Assembly (NCBI RefSeq): GCF_043290135.1
Contig: NC_134702.1
Location: forward strand, 195,828,491 to 195,892,490
DNA from: Rhipicephalus microplus
Lineage: Eukaryota; Arthropoda; Arachnida; Ixodida; Ixodidae
DNA: 64,000 nt
Direction of reading: 5' to 3'
In this document: positions 53,365-64,000 of the stretch, piece by piece
How positions within the stretch are numbered: position 1 is the stretch's first letter
Layout: each line of letters starts with the position of its first letter
Made by a program: the position numbers and the translations under genes
The notes under the pieces: generated by a model
What the model was told of the DNA's origin: nothing
Seen by the model: the letters and a program-made list of their open reading frames with translations, nothing else
Database searches by the model: none

Positions 53365-55620
53365 ATTAACTGGGATGGTGATTTTCCTGAAGTACTCTGT
53401 GCCTCCGATGAACCACTCGTAGATATTTTTTCATTACATGGCCTAACACAACTAGTAAATGTGCCTACGAGAATACAAGGGGATAGTCAATCAATATTGG
53501 ATCTCTTCATTATTAGTGACAGTGTTCTTGATCGTGCCCCCAAGAGTAGACATATTCAAAGGCGTCTCAGACGACATGCTCCTGTGCTTAAATCTCGAAG
53601 TAAAATTCCGATCAAGGCTGGCGAAAACCTAGTGTATTGTTCCGGTGTTTCCTCGTGCTGGTGATATTGATATTTTGGATGTTTTAGATGGTTATTATTC
53701 TTTGTTTAACTCGTTTTACGAATCAGACGCCTCTACTGCTGAACATATGTAGTGCTTCTTTTAAAAACCTGGTTTTAACTTGTGCGAAAAAGTTTGTCCC
53801 ACACAAACGACACTTGCAGCGTACACACAATTCATGAATGACAAAAGAGATTGCACACAACCAACGTAAGTTAAACAAAGCGAAAACGCAGTAACGGCGG
53901 TATCTATGCTCAAGTGGTTCAGATAACCAACCGGAGTTACGAAAACAACTAAAGAAGAGCATTAAAAAGGCCAAAGAATTTTATGAACATGTTCGTCATA
54001 AAAACGTTTTCAAAACTTCGCCGGAAACATTTTGGCGACACATATCGCCAAAGAAGAAAGATCTTCCTACTCAATCTATCGATGGTAATCCTGCGACAGA
54101 TAACGCACGAATTGCCGAAGCTCTTAATGATTATTTTGGTTCTTTGTCGTTGACGATGGCCGCGCACCAGAATTTAGCGAATTTCATCATAGTTAACATA
54201 TGAATAATGTGTCTATATCTGAAGAAGGCATACTAGCACTACTGCTACAACTAGATGACAAGAAATCGCCAGACACAGACGGTATACCAAATACATTTTA
54301 AAGCGATATGCTGATTGGTGTTCTATATATCTATGCCTGTTGTTCAAGAAATTCCTGTCTAATGTGGAACTTCTAGGCGACTGGAAGTTTGCGAAAATCA
54401 CACCAATTACTAAAACAAACCCGTCATCAACTCCGTCATCATATAGACCGATTTCCTTATTGTGTACCTGCGCCAAGGTCCTATAGCAAATAATGGTGAC
54501 ACATATATCCAGTTTTTTTGAAAACAAAGGCCTAATTGGTTCCTTCCAGCATGGCTTTCACCGTGGTCACTCTACAGTCATCCAGCTCATCTAAACTGTG
54601 CACAACAGAGCAGCGGCCCTAGACAGATATAACCAGGTCGACATTATATTTCTCGACTTTGAAAAGGCCTTTGACCAAGTTTCACATCGACAATTACTAT
54701 TGAATTTAGAAACAATACTCAATAAAACCGTATTACTAGCTTGGATAGAAGCCTACTTCTCATGTAAACGACAAGTCATGACCTTTGATAACAAAACCTC
54801 TCGTGTCATTCCAGTCCTTTCGTGAATCCCACAAGGCTCTGTTCTTGGTCCTTTATTTTTCTTTGTATACATCAATGATATCGTTCAGAACACACCCGTT
54901 AAACATGCGAAATTACCACACCCCAAGACCAGATAACAATAAATAAATTTTTGGACCTAATTCAAACATGGTGCACAGACTGGCAAATGACCATCAACAA
55001 AAATAAAACTGTCGCAATGAGAATTAGTCGCAAAAGGCACCCTATAACGTTTTCTTACTGTTTCCTAATGAACCTCTCGATGTAATAACTAACTATAAGT
55101 ATCTGAGAGTTATCATTTCTCACGACTCTGAATGGAATGATCTCATTGACTACATACATAAAAAAGCGAAGAAAAAACTCGGATACTTAAGGAGGCGCTT
55201 GAGTAAGTTTTCTCAAGAAGTTAAAATATTAGCCTATGAAACATCTATTCGGCCACTCCTGGAATATTGTGCCACTGTTTAGGATCCATACACACAAAGA
55301 AACATTTTAATATTAGAAAAATACAGAGGCAATCAGTTAGGTTTACTATTTAGCTTCTTTATCTAACTATTTTACTTTCTTTATCATGGAAATTTAAGTA
55401 TCAAAAAGCATACATAACTAAAGCACTACCACCGGCGGCCTACTTGGTCTCTTCGTAAAAAAGTAACCATGTTCTCTAGTCACACCAACATTTTCCAGTA
55501 TTTTGTTTCCCGAGATATGCAACCAATTGAAATTCCCTCCCCTCAGCTGTGCTGAAATGCCCATCGCTATCATCCTATCTACAGGCCCTTCAGTCTATGG
55601 GACATACCTCTGACATAGTT
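53365..55620 (+). pseudogene. LINE ORF2, linker and reverse transcriptase
   Basis: Starts with the end of the endonuclease (TRIQGDSQSILDLFIISDSV at about 53480). RT motifs then follow across several stops and shifts: LDDKKSPDTDGIP (about 54250), PSSYRPISLL (about 54440), GSFQHGFHRGHST (about 54545), IIFLDFEKAFDQVSHRQLLL (about 54645, first catalytic Asp), IPQGSVLGPLFFFVYINDI (about 54830) and WQMTINKNKTVAM (about 54990). The YADD box lies in a deleted or shifted stretch near 54910. The C-terminal part ends about 55620. The motif style fits the Jockey/CR1 group, as for the LINE at 13480-14760. Confidence 0.85.
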
Positions 55621-55826
55621 TCACATGAACCCTGACGCTCATTTTATTCCATATGCTTACGTATTTATGTTTTCACTGGTTATTTAAATATCTTGCTGCT
55701 TCGCTTGTGTGAGTTCATTGTACTCTTCTTCTTTTGTTGGTATTAACACCGCAATGCTCAATATGTGTTTATTGTAACCATTTTAAATGCGAAACATTTC
55801 GTAGTGAACTTTGGCCACTCTGAGCG

Positions 55827-56011
<185 letters not shown>

Positions 56012-56033
56012 CCGCTTACGACTTTTAGCTCTC

Positions 56034-57030
56034 CTGGCCGTTTCGATAATGGCATCGATACCAAACTTGGTATGGCATAACATGACTGTATCAGAAACAT
56101 ATTTCTCTAGTCACGACATAAAAATCATTATATGTATGTCATGAATATTACGACTTACATTTCATGATCCTGCAGCTCTTGGGGGGGTTTCGTTCAAATT
56201 ACATGTTGCAAAACTAGTATAGTATGACATGATTGCACGGCAAACACAAGCGACATACCCTAACATGAAAATCATGACATGCGTGCCAAGTAACAACACG
56301 ACTACATGCCATGCTCATGATGCGATCGCGGCCGTTTCGGTGGCGTCACATATACCAAATTTGATATTACGGTACGTGAATGAATGACGAAGGTATGTGA
56401 CTGGTGGAAACCTGATAATCATGAGTTGCGTGCCATATAACAACATGACAACATGCCACGCTCATGATGTGCCAGTGGCCGTTTCGCTTGTTTCACTTAT
56501 ACCAAACTCTTTATTACGGGACGTGAATGGATGACAAAGGTATGATACTGGTGCGAACGTGATAAACATGAGATGTGTGTCATGTAACATCATGACTACA
56601 TGCTACGCTCATGATTCTCTCGCGGCCGTTTCGATAGCTTCAAATGTACCAAAATTGGTTTACGTGACACAAACGAACGACATAGGTAAATACAACATCC
56701 AAACATGATAACCACGACATACGTGTTATGTAACAACACGACAACATGCCACACTTATGATTTGATTGCGGCCGCTTTGCTAGCTTCACAAATGCTAAAG
56801 TTGGTATTTCGTGACGTGAATGGATGACGAAAATACATGACTGGTGCAAACGTGATAATCCTGAAAGGCGTGTCATGGAAGAACATGACAACTTACCACG
56901 CTCATAGCGTGCTCGCGGTCGTTTCGCAAGCTCCGCATATACTAAATCTTGTATCACGTGACGTTAATTTATGAAGAAAGTAAACAACACATCTGAACAG
57001 AATAAAAATGACATGGAAGTCAAGTACGGC
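56034..57030. repeat. 147-bp satellite, six to seven monomers
   Basis: The marker GCGGCCGTTTCG and variants begins at 56034, about 56181, 56328, 56475, 56622, 56768 and 56915, giving steps of 147, 147, 147, 147, 146 and 147. Other shared words are GTAACAACACGACAACATGCC, CGCTCATGAT, TACCAAA and GACGTGAATGGATGACGAA. Monomers are strongly diverged. It begins right after the TATC microsatellite and fades near 57030. Confidence 0.9.
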
Positions 57031-57899
57031 TTCATTTTCCCCCAATTCGTAACGTTTTGCTGATTTTAAAATGACATATAAACCTTCACTATTCGTGCTT
57101 CGCATATCATCAATTCCCACTGTACATGGTATCTGCCAATTTTTTTTATTCACTTGTACCCACTCCTTTCTAAAGTCTGAAGATCATACCGGCAGTATTG
57201 TAATGAATGGATTTGTGAGAGTAACTTTTCACAGAGAGGCGGTAAAAGTGTGCACTATGACAACGATTCTTGTTAACAGGTGAATGTCAATTGAAAGAAA
57301 GCCAAGCGTCTGCTTTTCACGTTTGATTTGGCGAGAATTGTGCATTGGCGCAGCAATTGACACATCTGTATTACAAACTACTGCAGCCTGGCAAACTAGT
57401 TACGAATATAGTGAAGAAAAAACACGAAGCCAAGAAAGAAAAAAACGCCAAGCATGCGCCGAAGGCACAGCACAGTCACAGAAAAAGCTAGAAGAGCGGC
57501 CTTTCAGAGCCTTTTCTTAACACTTATTGCGTAACAGCTGCAAGTACACTTGCTTTATGCCCACTACGGTATTAATGATGAAACTTTTAGGGCAGTTGGC
57601 TAGCATTCGCTAAGCTATTTTCCCTCATTTTTTGGAGAAGCGTGGTATCAGCTAAACTATTGCAAGAACTTTTCTGCCAAATGTTCTGCCTGAAGTGGTA
57701 TGTGCAATGATTCTTAGCTGAAAAAAGACGAGCTTTTGTAACGGGTTGAAGTATAGAATGACCCACTCGTGATGCTATTCGAAGTTTGCGACGACTACTT
57801 GTTCTTTCGCTGTTTTCAAACGCTGTATAAGTCGCATTAGAGCGATTGCTTTCCCGGTAACAAGCCTGTCTAAGACAAGTTTTCCAACGATTTTCAAGT
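57031..57899. other. No recognised gene
   Basis: A 78-codon ORF (57284-57520) has a charged Lys/Glu-rich end without a known motif. Confidence 0.35.
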
Positions 57900-57965
57900 A
57901 CCGGCGTAGCTCAGTAGTAAAATACTGGTCTGGCACCCAGCGGACCCTGGTTGGAGCCACACTGC
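57900..57965 (+). other. tRNA-like sequence
   Basis: GTAGCTCAGTAGTA (A box), CTGGTCTGGCACCCAG (anticodon-arm-like hairpin) and CCTGGTTGGAGCC (decayed B box), followed by a T7 run at about 57982. It resembles a decayed tRNA or SINE head. The T-loop is not intact. Confidence 0.55.
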
Positions 57966-57982
57966 GTCATTGCTACTAGTTG

Positions 57983-58929
57983 TTTTTTTCATAATTTCGT
58001 GCGATGTGGTTACGGAGACCGGTGGCGGCGGTGGCAGACAACTACGACGCTGCGCGACACCCGAATTGTGATCTGATAACAGCTTTCTCTGTTGTAAAAA
58101 AAGGGTGCAGATAGGTTAACTAGGGCTGAGTCCATCAGGCTACCTTGCAGTGTGAAAGTTGAAGAACAGTTACAATGGAGAGGAAAGGGTAACTGTTGCT
58201 GCCTATTAACCATTCCGCACGTGATTTCAGGGGTGGTGCATCAGGTCCGTGGTCCAAATTAGAGCTTCGTTCTTTAGTTGATTTCATGCTATATACCTCC
58301 TTAGTTCGGCTACCAAACGCCTACTGATTATCTATGAAAGCTTTGCCAGTTGTGTCACTTTCACAGTTTCACCTTTCTTACTAATATTTTTCGACTCCTG
58401 GGATAGCTTCCTGTAACATGTATACTGATTGCACCTCCAACGGCCATTTCACAGTAAATAATGACGTCAGTCCTCATGCCATTCATTACGTCCACTATGA
58501 AATGGGCTTTCTTGGCCAGAGATACGTGTAGATTATCAAATGAGACTCCCAATTACTGCACTCTCCTTCCCAGTGCTAAATCATCATTCAGATTCTTTCT
58601 GCTGTTCTTTTATGCCGTTTCTTTCTTATTTTTTGCTGTTTTTATTGAAGTAAAAAAGAAACAAAGAGTTGTTATTACCGTTACTTGGCGACGGCTATTC
58701 TTTTCTTCTTGATTGCTAAAAATAAAGAGTAAAAAAAGTAAAATAGCATTTATACATATATACAGTCCTACATAGGTGAGTACAAATGTTCTCATATGGG
58801 CAGAACAAACACGTAGCCGCCATGCTCACTTTTGACAACAGTGCGCTCAGTTGTGGTCACAAATCTTTGTTTGTTCGAAAAATCGTTGCAACACCTTCAT
58901 TGATTCGCCATTTATTTCAGATGGCCATG
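57983..58929. other. No gene seen
   Basis: ORFs up to 83 codons, none recognisable. Confidence 0.4.
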
Positions 58930-59740
58930 GGCCTGGTATGTTAGCCAATGCAAACGGCCGCTCGAGATGTCACGTGTGGAGTTCCCGTTCGAGTTGCCTG
59001 CGGTGTGCGTCGTGTTTCGGACAGTCAAGCAAGAGGTGATCAATACCCTCGTCGTCGCGGCCACATAAACATGCTGACGATGTTGCACACTAATTAGGAA
59101 GTAGGGAAGTGTTTGTGTAAGCAGTTCTGAGTCTCAGGTGATGTGTGAGAGAGCCGGGACGCCTTGGGAGATGGTGATCTAATTGGAATTTAAGATTATG
59201 ATCAACATTATATAAGACCTATTCGTTGGTTTGGTCGGTGTACCAGGTCAACAAGCATATCTTACGTTTTGTTGTTCTTAAAATTCTATTTACATCATAT
59301 TCAGATACAAGAATGAGGCAGGTTTGCGTAGATTGATGAGCGGTGTTCGCCAACTCATCTACCATTTCATTTCCCTTGCTTCTATCGTTACGGGGAAGCC
59401 ATGAACTACCACTCAGGGATTCTACTTCGTAGATACCGAAAGCTATTTAAATATAGCAATACTATGCACACATCATTGTGTCTTGAAAGAAATTTTCCAC
59501 ACATGCGAGTGCCGCCAGAGAGTCTGTAATTAACACCCATTCTCTTTGTGTCATCGACAGTTTAATAGAGCTTATGGCTAGCGAAATCGCTACGAGCTCT
59601 GACGTTGTTGAAGAGGAGAGGTGGCCCAACTGACATGCATATTTTTCGCGTATTCTGGAATCATAAATGCCGATGTCACTGTCCTTGTGGCGACGAAGCC
59701 GTCAGTGTACACGTGAGTGTAGGCTTGGTTCCCCTAAAAA
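58930..59740 (-). pseudogene. LINE RNase H and C-terminal finger, relic
   Basis: The minus strand, across many stops, gives AYTHVYTDGFVATRTVTSAFMIP near 59720 (RNase H first strand with catalytic Asp), a GNEMVDELANTAHQ box near 59350, RILRTTKRKICLLTWY near 59260, and a C-terminal Cys/His motif CLCGRDDEGIDHLLLDC near 59050. The same domain order occurs in the LINE split by element C, so this is a related but older copy. Confidence 0.78.
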
Positions 59741-60060
59741 GACGATGTGATGCCAACTGCTGTGCGGCAACAATTGGCACTTCATGTTAGCAGTGAAGTC
59801 CTTCTGTTAAATTTCCAATAGTTGGTATTTGGTTGTTCCTTTTTCGTTGTGCCAAATACAAAGAATCAGACGTGCTCTGTGAATGGGAGCCCCAAAGCTG
59901 CGAAGTGTGCATAGAAAAAAAAAACAAGTGTGAGCACTAAGGCACAAGGAAAATTCACTAACAATATAGATTAGATATAGTAGAATAATTGTACAAATAT
60001 CCCTACAGCAGCCGAAAAAATCAGAATGATACCGTAGGAAACAGTTATGACCCATATGAA
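59741..60060. other. No gene seen
   Basis: Nothing recognisable apart from an A-run at about 59910. Confidence 0.4.
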
Positions 60061-61010
60061 TCGGATACCCAGCAGTGCCGACACGAGAACGAGAACGTAT
60101 TTCAATCGGTCAAGAGACCAGCTCTCAAACAGGCACTTAGGCAACGCCAATAACTACTTTGGAGCACTGGCAGGCATAAATTGCAAGCTCGGATCTAGAG
60201 ATGCAATCAGCGCTTCTGAGTCATGTTAGGTGATCGGAGCAAGGCAGTCGGGCGCTGGAGTTGGGGCCCAACCAACATGCTACTGAGTACCCATTTTCTA
60301 CCCCTTCCCTCAAAATAAAGTTTTTCCTTGTTCAGGTGATATCACGTCAATTAGAGACGGCGGAGAGGTTGTGTCAGAAAAATTGGCCATCCTGTTTACG
60401 AAGAGTCCCTTTACATGAAAGGTACCAGAACCTCTGCACAATGCTAACATCATCTGAACAAACATCAAGTGAACGTGGAGGTCTTGGAGAATTTGAGGCC
60501 TCTGGGTTTGCGGCCTCTTTTGGGCGATTTATGTACAAAATAACTTACAGAACGAAGATGATATCAGAGTTCAATCAACCAAAGAACCAAGCAAAATTTT
60601 GTATTGACTACTCAACAATGCAGATTATATTCATGTTATCAAGCAAGAGATAAATAAAGTGCGCGAAATGCAACAAACCCCTAAAACAGCCTTCATAGAT
60701 TACGAGAACGTATTTCATTTGGTCGAGAGCTCAGCAACAAACAGGCACTCAGGAATCAGCGCATTGACGAAGCCTATTTGAACTTACCACGAGAAATCGA
60801 CAGCGCATCCATAGCTACTACATTTCTGCACAATGAAAGAGACGGACTCCCAAAAAGGAGAATTTAAGGAAGAGACACACCATCTCACCAGTGCTACTCA
60901 CCATGTGTTTGCAAGAGAGTTTCAGGGCTCTATATTGAGAAGGCATAGCGATAATATTTCACCGAGAGTATCTTCGTAACCTGCGACTCTCTTAAGACAT
61001 TGCATGAATA
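60061..61010 (+). pseudogene. RTE-type LINE reverse transcriptase relic
   Basis: Pieces in order: FCIDYSTMQIIFMLSSK near 60600 (matches the GFRxxYST-type motif), AFIDYENVFHLVESS near 60690 (matches FIDYEKAFDSVE, with the catalytic Asp kept), an RRI-GRDTPSHQ or EETHHLTSA segment near 60865 (matches GVRQGDTISP), CLQESFRALY near 60915, and EYLRNLRLS near 60970, where the catalytic FADD should follow but is lost. These are motifs of the RTE clade. A fragment at 60089-60130 repeats the VFHLVE region, which suggests a duplicated piece or a second copy. Confidence 0.72.
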
Positions 61011-61181
61011 AGTAACACAAGGCCAAAATTACAACTTTTTATTACTGAGTTTGTTTTAGAATACACGAGTGTTCGTCGGAAAATATTATGAATAACACTA
61101 CAGTCTCGGCACTAACTCTCGGCATAAAACAGCGCTTTGTAACTAGCTTCTAGCAAGTTCCTAGAAGTGTTAAAGAATTGT
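61011..61181. other. No gene seen
   Basis: A short AT-rich gap between the RTE relic and a SINE. Confidence 0.4.
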
Positions 61182-61660
61182 GATGATGACATGTGGGGTT
61201 TAGCGTCCCAAAACCACCATATGATTATGGGAGACGCCGTAGTGGATGACTCCGGAAATTTCGACCACCTGAAGTTCTTTAACGTGCACCCAAATCTGGG
61301 CACACAGGCCTTCAACATTCCCACCTCCATCGAAAATGTACACCGCACCTCCACCAAAATGTAACTCACTCTGCGAAAATCCCTACTAGGGATTGCAGTA
61401 TTCATAAATAAAATAAAATAAATAAAATGTTACGGGAGTGTACACAGAGAAACAAGGTTACAGCTAAGGTGCATATGCACGGCGCCAAGTCTAAGCCCAG
61501 ATGGCAAGCCAGAGCGTGTCCCACATCCCAGAATCACGTCGTCTTTCTCGCTGTCTGTCTTGATTCTTCAGCGTGATGTAGTCTCGTAACATGAGATTCG
61601 ATCCCGCGACCTGCGGTTAAGCAGCCGAATACCTTAGCCACTAACCACCGTGGTAAGGCG
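61182..61660 (-). mobile_element. Ruka-type SINE split by an insertion
   Basis: The 3' body lies at 61182-61346 (minus strand of GTGGGGTTTAGCGTCCCAAA ... GTTCTTTAACGTG ... CTCCATCGAAAATG). The tRNA-like head lies at 61591-61660 (minus strand, GGTCGCGGGATCGAATC and CCACGGTGGTTAGTGGC). About 245 bp of other sequence separates them. Confidence 0.82.
61347..61590. mobile_element. Insertion inside SINE, LTR-like right part
   Basis: The right part, 61428-61591, starts TGTTACGGGAG and ends CTCGTAACA, a TG...CA structure with short inverted ends as in a small solo LTR or TRIM. An (ATAAA)n run precedes it. I found no matching target duplication, so its nature is open. Confidence 0.4.
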
Positions 61661-62340
61661 AAGTTTTAAAAAAATAAGCCTTGTTAGGACTGGAAATAAC
61701 TGTGGAGCAGAACTTTGGGAGTGAAATAACTAGAGGAATTAGAACGAGCCGGAGCACATTCGGAAACAACATCATAACTTTAGTGAAGTCTACCTTTATT
61801 TCGAAAGAGCAAGGTATACAAGAGCTGAATTTTACCTGTACTCATTTACGGTGTGCAAACACACACACTGTTTTCACACTATGTACACGTACATCGTTTG
61901 ATTGATGTGTTCATTTCCGGTATGTAATAATCCCTTTAGGGCTTTTAGGGGTATTACGAAATGTATGAAAATAAAAAACCTAAGACCTTAAAATGTAGGC
62001 GAAACTTCAATTGGGGACGACACAGCAAGTGACAAAAAAGGAAAAGACACGCGAAACCTAAAGAGACAAGAAGAAATCGTAGTAGGTCAGGGAACAAAAA
62101 GGAGGTCGAGGATACCATAGTCGTAATCAAGTATAAATAGACTAGGGTCCGGCACGTGCACATAAGGAGTATAACCTCTCGCCACTAAGGCTAACGGGAA
62201 ATACTTCAAAAGAAGACAATTGTACGTAGGCGAGAGAGAAAAGTACTTGGGCAGGAAAGGGCGTAGTCAAAAGGTAACCTTGGGGTTGGCAGGGGAAGGA
62301 CATTTTGCTCATGTTTTAGATGCGGAAGCATCTTATACTC
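61661..62340. other. No gene seen
   Basis: Short ORFs only. The sequence becomes GC-rich at its right end. Confidence 0.4.
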
Positions 62341-62572
62341 GCGCCTTGTAGTGCGCCGTCCGCGCCGTCCGCACCGCTTCTCGAACATTCGACAGCTGAC
62401 GCGCGCGCATGCGCCGTCGCGCCGTCGCCCACCATCTGTGCCGCGCGCGCTTCTCCTTCGAGAACATTCGACAGCTGACAGCGCATGCGCCGTCGCGCCG
62501 TCGCCATCTGTGCCACGCGCGCGCTTCTCCTTCGAGAACATTCAACAGCTGACAGTGCATGCGCCGTCGCGC
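62341..62572 (+). repeat. GC-rich tandem repeat, about 75-79 bp, three copies
   Basis: GAACATTCGACAGCTGAC begins at 62383, 62462 and 62536 (steps of 79 and 74). Each copy also holds GCATGCGCCGTCGCGC and a GCGCGCTTCTCC block. The GC content is far above that of the surroundings. The array ends directly at a TATA box. Confidence 0.88.
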
Positions 62573-62573
62573 T

Positions 62574-62610
62574 GTATATATACTCAAGGTCGGCGCTCGC
62601 TCGCTCAGTT
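62574..62610 (+). promoter_or_regulatory. Candidate core promoter, TATA plus initiator
   Basis: TATATATAC starts at 62575, and TCAGTT, the arthropod initiator consensus, lies at 62605-62610. Its A (62607) is 32 bp downstream of the first T of the TATA box, the normal distance. The GC-rich tandem repeat lies immediately upstream. Confidence 0.65.
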
Positions 62611-62662
62611 GCCGCTCATCGGTTGGTTTGTACGGCGCGTCGACGTCCAAGGTCGCGGTGAA

Positions 62663-62803
62663 ATGAATTCCAACGAATCCACAAACACAATGATCGACGT
62701 CCCTTCGACCAGCGCCGTCCTTTCGCATACGTGTGTACGTGTTCACTCATTTAACACCCCCTCCTACAACCACGTTAACCAATTTAGCCATCGACCCAAG
62801 TAA
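62663..62803 (+). CDS. Short ORF or first exon after candidate promoter
   Basis: ATG at 62663 with A at -3 (GTGAAATGA), 56 bp after the predicted start site. It encodes 46 residues (MNSNESTNTMIDVPSTSAVL...) up to a TAA that overlaps a splice-donor-like CAA/GTAAGT at 62800. If the donor is used, the exon would splice before the stop. I recognise no domain. It may be the 5' exon of an unknown gene or transposon, or simply non-coding. Confidence 0.4.
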   Translation: MNSNESTNTMIDVPSTSAVLSHTCVRVHSFNTPSYNHVNQFSHRPK

Positions 62804-62875
62804 GTCGCAATATAACACCCCATTTCACAACCACGTTAACCAATTTAGCCATCGACCCAAGTAAGTCGCACTTTA
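62767..62875 (+). repeat. 61-bp tandem duplication with two splice-donor sequences
   Basis: ACAACCACGTTAACCAATTT followed by AGCCATCGACCCAAGTAAGT occurs twice, with GTAAGT at 62800 and 62861. Both copies match the donor consensus at six of six intronic positions. Confidence 0.85.
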
Positions 62876-63029
62876 ACACCCCGTTAACCAATTATATGCT
62901 CCGCATCCTCCTCAGTGTTCCCCCGAGGGAAGCTGCGGGCAATTTTTTTTGCATGTTCCTGGATTTGTTTGTATGTGTGTGTATAGTAAGCAAAAAATAA
63001 AAATGTTTCTGGGTTGTGGGGGGGGGGGT
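62876..63029. other. No gene seen; G-run
   Basis: Contains a run of 11 G at about 63018-63028. No coding sequence. Confidence 0.5.
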
Positions 63030-63049
63030 GAACACCGCTTTTGGCAATG

Positions 63050-63192
63050 CCACTCTGGGTCGATGAGATTAAGAATTTTGCTGGTATAACGTGGCAATAC
63101 GAAGCACAGGACGGGGTTGAGTGGTAGAGCATAAAAGAGGCCTTTGCCGTGTAGTGGGTGTAGTATGACTGATGATAATAATAATTATGATT
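63050..63192 (+). mobile_element. RTE-type LINE 3' end
   Basis: Reads WVDEIKNFAGITWQYEAQDGVEW, stop, SIKEAFAV, stop. This matches the C-terminus of RTE proteins (W..EI..FAG..W...A.DR..W....EAFA), followed by a GAT/AAT simple tail (63166-63190), typical of RTE elements. It is 5'-truncated. With the relic at 60061-61010 it shows that RTE elements are present in this genome. Confidence 0.78.
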
Positions 63193-64000
63193 GCACTGCC
63201 AGAGAAGGAGGCCTCAGATGTAAACTGCCAGAGACAGTGCTTTTACGGTCATTGTATATGTCCCGCTGCTCCGAAAAGCAATTTTGTCTATTTCTCATTC
63301 CCTCTCATTCCAAAGAAATGTTTCAAGTAGGAACGAATCTCTTGTCCATAATGATTAAGGAACCTGCATGAGAATGAAGAAGTAGGAAGAGTGGGTGACA
63401 CGTCTCGTTATATTGCTGACAACTGCTTCATAATTAGTGCAACACGATAGGCTCTACTTCTATGATCGTTGGTTTTGAGTAAAAGGCTTTCTCCATGCCG
63501 TTTATGGTAAGTTCAAGATTTTCCCCCGATAGGTGATGAAAAATGTTTGTCGGCGTAATTCTAAATGTGCTGTTATACTCATTCGCACCGGTCATCTTAT
63601 TCTTTAGTGTAAACCGTTTGGAAAATCATAATCTAGAAAAACACCCGTACTGTTGAAGGTTACGCGTGACATATTTCTCGAGTGATTTGTTCGGAACACA
63701 CATGTGTCACGTAATCTGTATTTACACATTGCTGATCTTGTTAAGTTAACTCGTGATGTTGTACAACACCTCTAATGTATCAATATTTTTTTTGTTTTAC
63801 CCCTTAAAAGAATGCCCCTTGAGGGCTGTAAATTTCTGAAAAAACGAATAAATATTTGTGTAAATAAATAAATTACCACTACATTTGCTGAAGCTTTTGA
63901 AGGTAAATGCGAAAAAAAAACTTTGTAGTATTTTTTCGTGCATAATGTGGCCTGTAGCTCACATTAAGACGTGAACACAAAAGGAGCACAGGAAGGAGAA
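63193..64000. other. No gene seen
   Basis: ORFs below 80 codons. Several AATAAA-like and A-rich runs near 63845-63920, but no transcript can be assigned. Confidence 0.4.

Noticed and set aside
56034..57030. Hammerhead motif in the 147-bp satellite (GAAAC next to GGCC on the minus strand)
   Set aside because: No CUGANGA partner at the required distance in any monomer.
57900..57965. Functional tRNA gene
   Set aside because: T-loop consensus is lost (GGTTGGAGCC), and position 33 of the anticodon loop is not T.

Overview
The window looks like gene-poor, transposon-rich chromosomal DNA from an arthropod, most likely a hard tick (Ixodidae, probably Metastriata). The reasons are several copies of a tRNA-derived SINE that I recognise as the tick Ruka type, a second tick-type tRNA SINE ending in CTGTCGCGTTAAAA, and LINE, Ty3/gypsy and BEL/Pao remains typical of tick assemblies. 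I found no host protein-coding gene, rRNA or intact tRNA gene that I could support. Almost all recognisable coding sequence is retrotransposon-derived.

Layout. 0.6-11.25 kb: an old minus-strand Ty3/gypsy element (A) lies in a TA-repeat and is split by a younger gypsy element (B, 1506-6799) with a GTTG target duplication. 11.3 kb: a TA-rich stretch with a hammerhead-ribozyme-like motif. 13.5-14.8 kb: a decayed minus-strand LINE. 15.2 and 16.2-16.6 kb: two inverted-repeat (MITE-like) elements, the second holding three 60-bp tandem repeats. 18.9-20.7 kb: a BEL/Pao element reduced to gag relics between two LTRs. 21.9 kb: a SINE. 22.2-23.7 kb: CACGTG-bearing degenerate repeats around a gypsy integrase relic. 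24.1-25.3 kb: a gypsy element (E) with both LTRs but almost no interior.

26.6-37.7 kb is the most striking part, a three-level nest. A plus-strand LINE with RNase H is split by a young Ty3/gypsy element C (27332-36938; LTRs identical as read; TSD ATAAT). C's gag is in turn split by element D (31255-36452; LTRs about 99.5% identical; TSD GTGTC). C encodes a gag-pol with all catalytic residues visible. D has 1.29-kb LTRs and one intact 681-codon gag-protease ORF but no reverse transcriptase, RNase H or integrase. It therefore looks like a recently mobile, non-autonomous gag-only LTR element that must borrow its enzymes.

37.7-52 kb: mostly unassignable AT-rich DNA with SINEs, a LINE 3' fragment, a long foldback repeat and a tRNA-like sequence. 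52.1-55.6 kb: a decayed plus-strand LINE (ORF1, endonuclease, reverse transcriptase) with a small retroposon in its endonuclease. 55.8-57.0 kb: a 180-bp GATA-type microsatellite followed directly by a satellite with a regular 147-bp period. 58.9-61.0 kb: relics of an RNase H-bearing LINE (minus) and an RTE-type LINE (plus). 61.2-61.7 kb: an interrupted SINE. 62.3-62.9 kb: GC-rich tandem repeats leading into a textbook TATA plus initiator core promoter, a short ORF and a duplicated splice donor. 63.0-63.2 kb: an RTE LINE 3' end.

The elements interact only by insertion. LTR divergence (A about 11%, E about 9%, B about 2%, D about 0.5%, C none seen) gives a relative order of arrival that agrees with the nesting.
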